Source of the DNA: Clostridia bacterium
GTDB lineage: Bacteria > Bacillota_A > Clostridia > Christensenellales > Aristaeellaceae
DNA: 8,459 nucleotides
Assembly: GCA_017397695.1 (NCBI GenBank)
Contig: JAFQIF010000172.1
Coordinates: 1 to 8,459 of the forward strand
Reading direction: 5' to 3'
Both the position numbers and the translations under genes were made by a program. Positions 6,786 to 8,459 of the stretch are shown here, one piece after another. The notes under the pieces are model-generated. The model was not told the DNA's origin, made no database searches, and worked only from the letters and a program-made list of their open reading frames with translations. Position 1 is the first letter of the stretch; each line of letters opens with the position of its first letter.

Positions 6786-6815
6786 AGAATCAGTATAAAA
6801 TCTGGAGGAATTGTT

Positions 6816-7325
6816 ATGAAAATCCGCATTGCTTGTGTGCTCACGTTCTGTCTGGCGCTCCTTAGCGCAACCGCGCTGGCCGCAAAAACGCCCGCCTGCG
6901 AAAAGCTGGGCAGCAAAAAGGCCGCCGAGCATTTGTCCACGCATATCTACGCCTATACCGACGGCTGGGACGGCGTCGTTCCTTCCTCCTGTCCGGACGA
7001 GGGCTGCAAGGAATACGGCCATGTGCACTGCTACGGCAGGCAGGTGACCCTGTGGGATACGCCTGCCAAGGGTAAGAGCCGCGTAGCCTACTATCCCTTC
7101 GGCACGGACGGCAAGGTCGGCCCGGGCACCGAGTTCCAGCTGATCGACGTGGTGATGTACAAAAACAAATACTACGCCAACATCCGCATCTACAACGAAG
7201 AGGGCTATGCCGTCAATTCCGGCTTTGTGAACGCCGACTACATTGGCTGCGACTGCGAAACCTACGAGGGCTTCGAAGAACTGCCGGAGTACGTACACGA
7301 TCATCCCGCCTTTTCCCTGAGATAA
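6816..7325 (+). CDS. Small secreted cysteine-rich protein, possible SH3-like domain
   Basis: This 169-residue protein is of a family I do not recognise. Residues 1-22 are a clear signal peptide (MKIR, hydrophobic core, ATALA cleavage region), so it is exported. The mature part has six cysteines (28, 59, 64, 72, 145, 147), enough for three disulfides or a metal site. Residues about 76-143 (VTLWDTPAKGKSRVAYYPFGT, GTEFQLIDVVMYKNKYYANIRIY, SGFVNADYIG) alternate short beta strands in a pattern like bacterial SH3 domains, which often bind cell wall or other proteins. ATG 6816 has GGAGG (6804-6808) 7 bp upstream; the longer upstream frame starts before the promoter and is not used. It is first in an operon with the GH43 gene 18 bp later. 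The SH3 suggestion is inference from strand pattern only. Confidence 0.85.
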   Translation: MKIRIACVLTFCLALLSATALAAKTPACEKLGSKKAAEHLSTHIYAYTDGWDGVVPSSCPDEGCKEYGHVHCYGRQVTLWDTPAKGKSRVAYYPFGTDGKVGPGTEFQLIDVVMYKNKYYANIRIYNEEGYAVNSGFVNADYIGCDCETYEGFEELPEYVHDHPAFSLR

Positions 7326-7343
7326 TCCGGAAAGGATACCGCT

Positions 7344-8336
7344 ATGAGCGCCTATCTGTTTGTTCATTTCCGCGAAAAGATTACGCCCGACGGCGAGCAG
7401 GTCTACTTTGGCCTGAGCCGCGACGGCTTTCACTGGGAAGCCGTAAACGGCGGACAGCCCGTGCTGTGGACATACTACGGCTGCCGCGGTGCGCGTGATT
7501 TCACAATCTGCCGCTGCCATCATACCGGTCGTTTCGTGATCGTCGCTACGGATCTGAGTCTCGCCTATGGCATGCGAAACGACTATCATCATTCCTGGGA
7601 CGAAATCAGCCAAAAAGGAAGCCGGCGCCTGTCCGTCTGGGAATCGCAGAATCTGGTTCACTGGACCGAACAGCGGCTCATCGATGTGGGTATACCGGAA
7701 TTCGGCTGCATGTGGGCGCCGGATATCCTTTACGATCGTGCGCAGGACGACTACGTGCTGCACTGGTCTTCCTCCCACAGCGCCGACGGCTACCAGCGCA
7801 AAGCAATCTGGTATTGCCGTACCCGGGATTTCTCTTCGTTCACCACGCCCTCTCTTCTGTATAAAAAGGAGGACAGCGGCGTGATCGACTCCGCCATGTA
7901 CGAGCAGGATGGACAGTATTATCTGTTTGTCAAGAGCGAAGGCAATCCCGAGAAGATCATTCTGCTCCGGTCCGGCAGTGCAGCGGGGCCGTTCGAACGG
8001 GTGCATGCGTTTGACGAAAGCATGAAGGACTGCCAAAGCGCCCTGTACGAAGCGCCTACCGCCGTGCAGCTCGACGATGGGCGCTGGTGTCTGTTCATCG
8101 ATTATTACGGCGTACGCGGCAGAGGACAGGGATACGTACCCTTCCTGAGCCGCGACATCGCATCCGGCGTATTCACGCGATACAGCGCAGCGCGGGCGGA
8201 CACGGAACAGGCGCAGGGAGCACTCTTCTCCTTCCCCTACGGTTTCAAGCACGGCACGATCCTGACGATTACGGATGAGGATTATGATCGGATCAGAGAG
8301 CATGACTGGATGAGCGATCAGTTTGAGGGAAATTAA
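7344..8336 (+). CDS. GH43-type five-bladed beta-propeller glycosidase
   Basis: This 330-residue enzyme has no signal peptide and so is probably cytoplasmic. The repeated blade pattern is visible: YFGLSRDGFHWE (21-32), SVWESQNLVHWTE (98-109), CMWAPDILYD (122-131), YYLFVKSEGNPEKI (192-205), GPFERV (215-220). Family GH43 acts on arabinofuranosides or xylosides using a base Asp, a pKa-tuning Asp and an acid Glu. By position these are Asp52 (GARDF), Asp182 (VIDSAMY) and Glu236 (YEAPTAV). The usual RDP and EGP contexts are altered to RDF and EAP, so this is a divergent subfamily and the exact linkage is uncertain; alpha-L-arabinofuranosidase or beta-xylosidase are the main candidates. AAAGGA precedes the ATG by 7 bp. 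It is second in the operon after the secreted cysteine-rich protein and is followed by a strong terminator. Confidence 0.82.
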   Translation: MSAYLFVHFREKITPDGEQVYFGLSRDGFHWEAVNGGQPVLWTYYGCRGARDFTICRCHHTGRFVIVATDLSLAYGMRNDYHHSWDEISQKGSRRLSVWESQNLVHWTEQRLIDVGIPEFGCMWAPDILYDRAQDDYVLHWSSSHSADGYQRKAIWYCRTRDFSSFTTPSLLYKKEDSGVIDSAMYEQDGQYYLFVKSEGNPEKIILLRSGSAAGPFERVHAFDESMKDCQSALYEAPTAVQLDDGRWCLFIDYYGVRGRGQGYVPFLSRDIASGVFTRYSAARADTEQAQGALFSFPYGFKHGTILTITDEDYDRIREHDWMSDQFEGN

Positions 8337-8339
8337 GAT

Positions 8340-8380
8340 AAGCACGCGCCGACCCGAGAGGTCAGCGCGTGCTTCTTTAT
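8340..8380 (+). terminator. Intrinsic terminator after the GH43 gene
   Basis: Arms AAGCACGCGC (8340-8349) and GCGCGTGCTT (8365-8374), with an inner GACC/GGTC stem (8351-8354, 8360-8363) across one C-A mismatch and a 5-base loop, are followed by TTCTTTAT. It starts 4 bp after the stop codon and closes the secreted-protein/GH43 operon. Confidence 0.88.
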
Positions 8381-8444
8381 GCGTGATTAGGGATATTTAG
8401 TTCACTAAGCAGCTTGAAACCGCCGCGAAGCGAAGAAGGGGTCT

Positions 8445-8459
8445 GGGGACAATGTCCCC
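8445..8459. repeat. Palindrome cut by the window edge, probable interspersed repeat
   Basis: GGGGAC (8445-8450), AAT, GTCCCC (8454-8459) form a perfect dyad ending at the last base. The preceding bases GGGGTCT (8438-8444) would extend the left arm if AGACCCC follows outside the window. It lies in gene-free DNA after the terminator (8381-8459), where nothing else is seen. I infer an intergenic palindromic repeat element; its full form cannot be seen. Confidence 0.45.

Noticed and set aside
6792..6797. Minus-strand -10 (TATACT) for the GH31 operon
   Set aside because: No acceptable -35 at the right distance, so a promoter was not called although one must exist nearby.
4078..6798. 906-codon open frame on the plus strand opposite GH31
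   Set aside because: It lies antisense to a clear GH31 gene and part of the acetyltransferase. Its product is rich in His, Arg and Ala with no recognisable domain, as expected of a shadow frame in GC-rich DNA.
6657..8345. 562-codon open frame on the minus strand opposite the secreted protein and GH43
   Set aside because: It is antisense to two genes with good ribosome binding sites and recognisable features, and it runs through the GH43 terminator. Only its last 21 codons, which have their own ribosome binding site, were kept as a possible leader.

Overview
This 8.5 kb window reads as chromosomal DNA from a fairly GC-rich (by eye well over 50%) anaerobic gut- or rumen-type Bacillota/Clostridia. 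The evidence is strong GGAGG-type ribosome binding sites before nearly every gene, sigma-A-like promoters (TTGCAA-N16-TATAAT, TTGCAG-N17-TATGAT), intrinsic terminators, a DctPQM TRAP transporter and plant-glycan glycosidases. The genus cannot be named from this sequence. No mobile element, tRNA, rRNA or CRISPR was seen.

Left block (1-2304, minus strand). Reading leftwards there is a two-helix YcxB-like membrane protein, then the solute-binding protein (dctP), small permease (dctQ, GTG start) and the first codons of the large permease (dctM, cut by the window edge) of a TRAP transporter. dctP seems to have its own promoter. An 18-bp hairpin lies between dctP and dctQ; it pairs fully only as minus-strand RNA and probably sets the ratio of binding protein to permease. 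A divergent AraC-family regulator with an N-terminal cupin (2581-3537, plus) has its own promoter in the 276-bp gap and is the obvious candidate regulator. The transported substrate cannot be read from the sequence, but TRAP systems usually carry carboxylates such as organic acids or sugar acids.

Middle block (3595-6722, minus strand). A GH31 enzyme keeps the nucleophile and specificity residues known from E. coli YicI, so alpha-xylosidase is the best call. An AAC(3)-type acetyltransferase follows after 30 bp. A possible 21-codon leader ORF with its own strong ribosome binding site precedes the GH31 gene. This operon converges with the AraC gene on a bidirectional terminator (3548-3583).

Right block (6757-8380, plus strand). 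A clear promoter drives a small secreted protein with six cysteines after its signal peptide, then, 18 bp later, a cytoplasmic GH43-type beta-propeller glycosidase, ended by a strong terminator. The window ends inside a palindrome that looks like part of an interspersed repeat.

Taken together, the middle and right blocks resemble a small locus for intracellular trimming of imported xylose- and arabinose-decorated plant oligosaccharides. No oligosaccharide ABC transporter or secreted endo-glycanase is in view, so the locus is either incomplete here or relies on other organisms or loci for depolymerisation. No undescribed multi-gene system was demonstrated. The most unusual items are the leader ORF, the strand-specific hairpin, the acetyltransferase placed with an alpha-xylosidase, and the secreted cysteine-rich protein.
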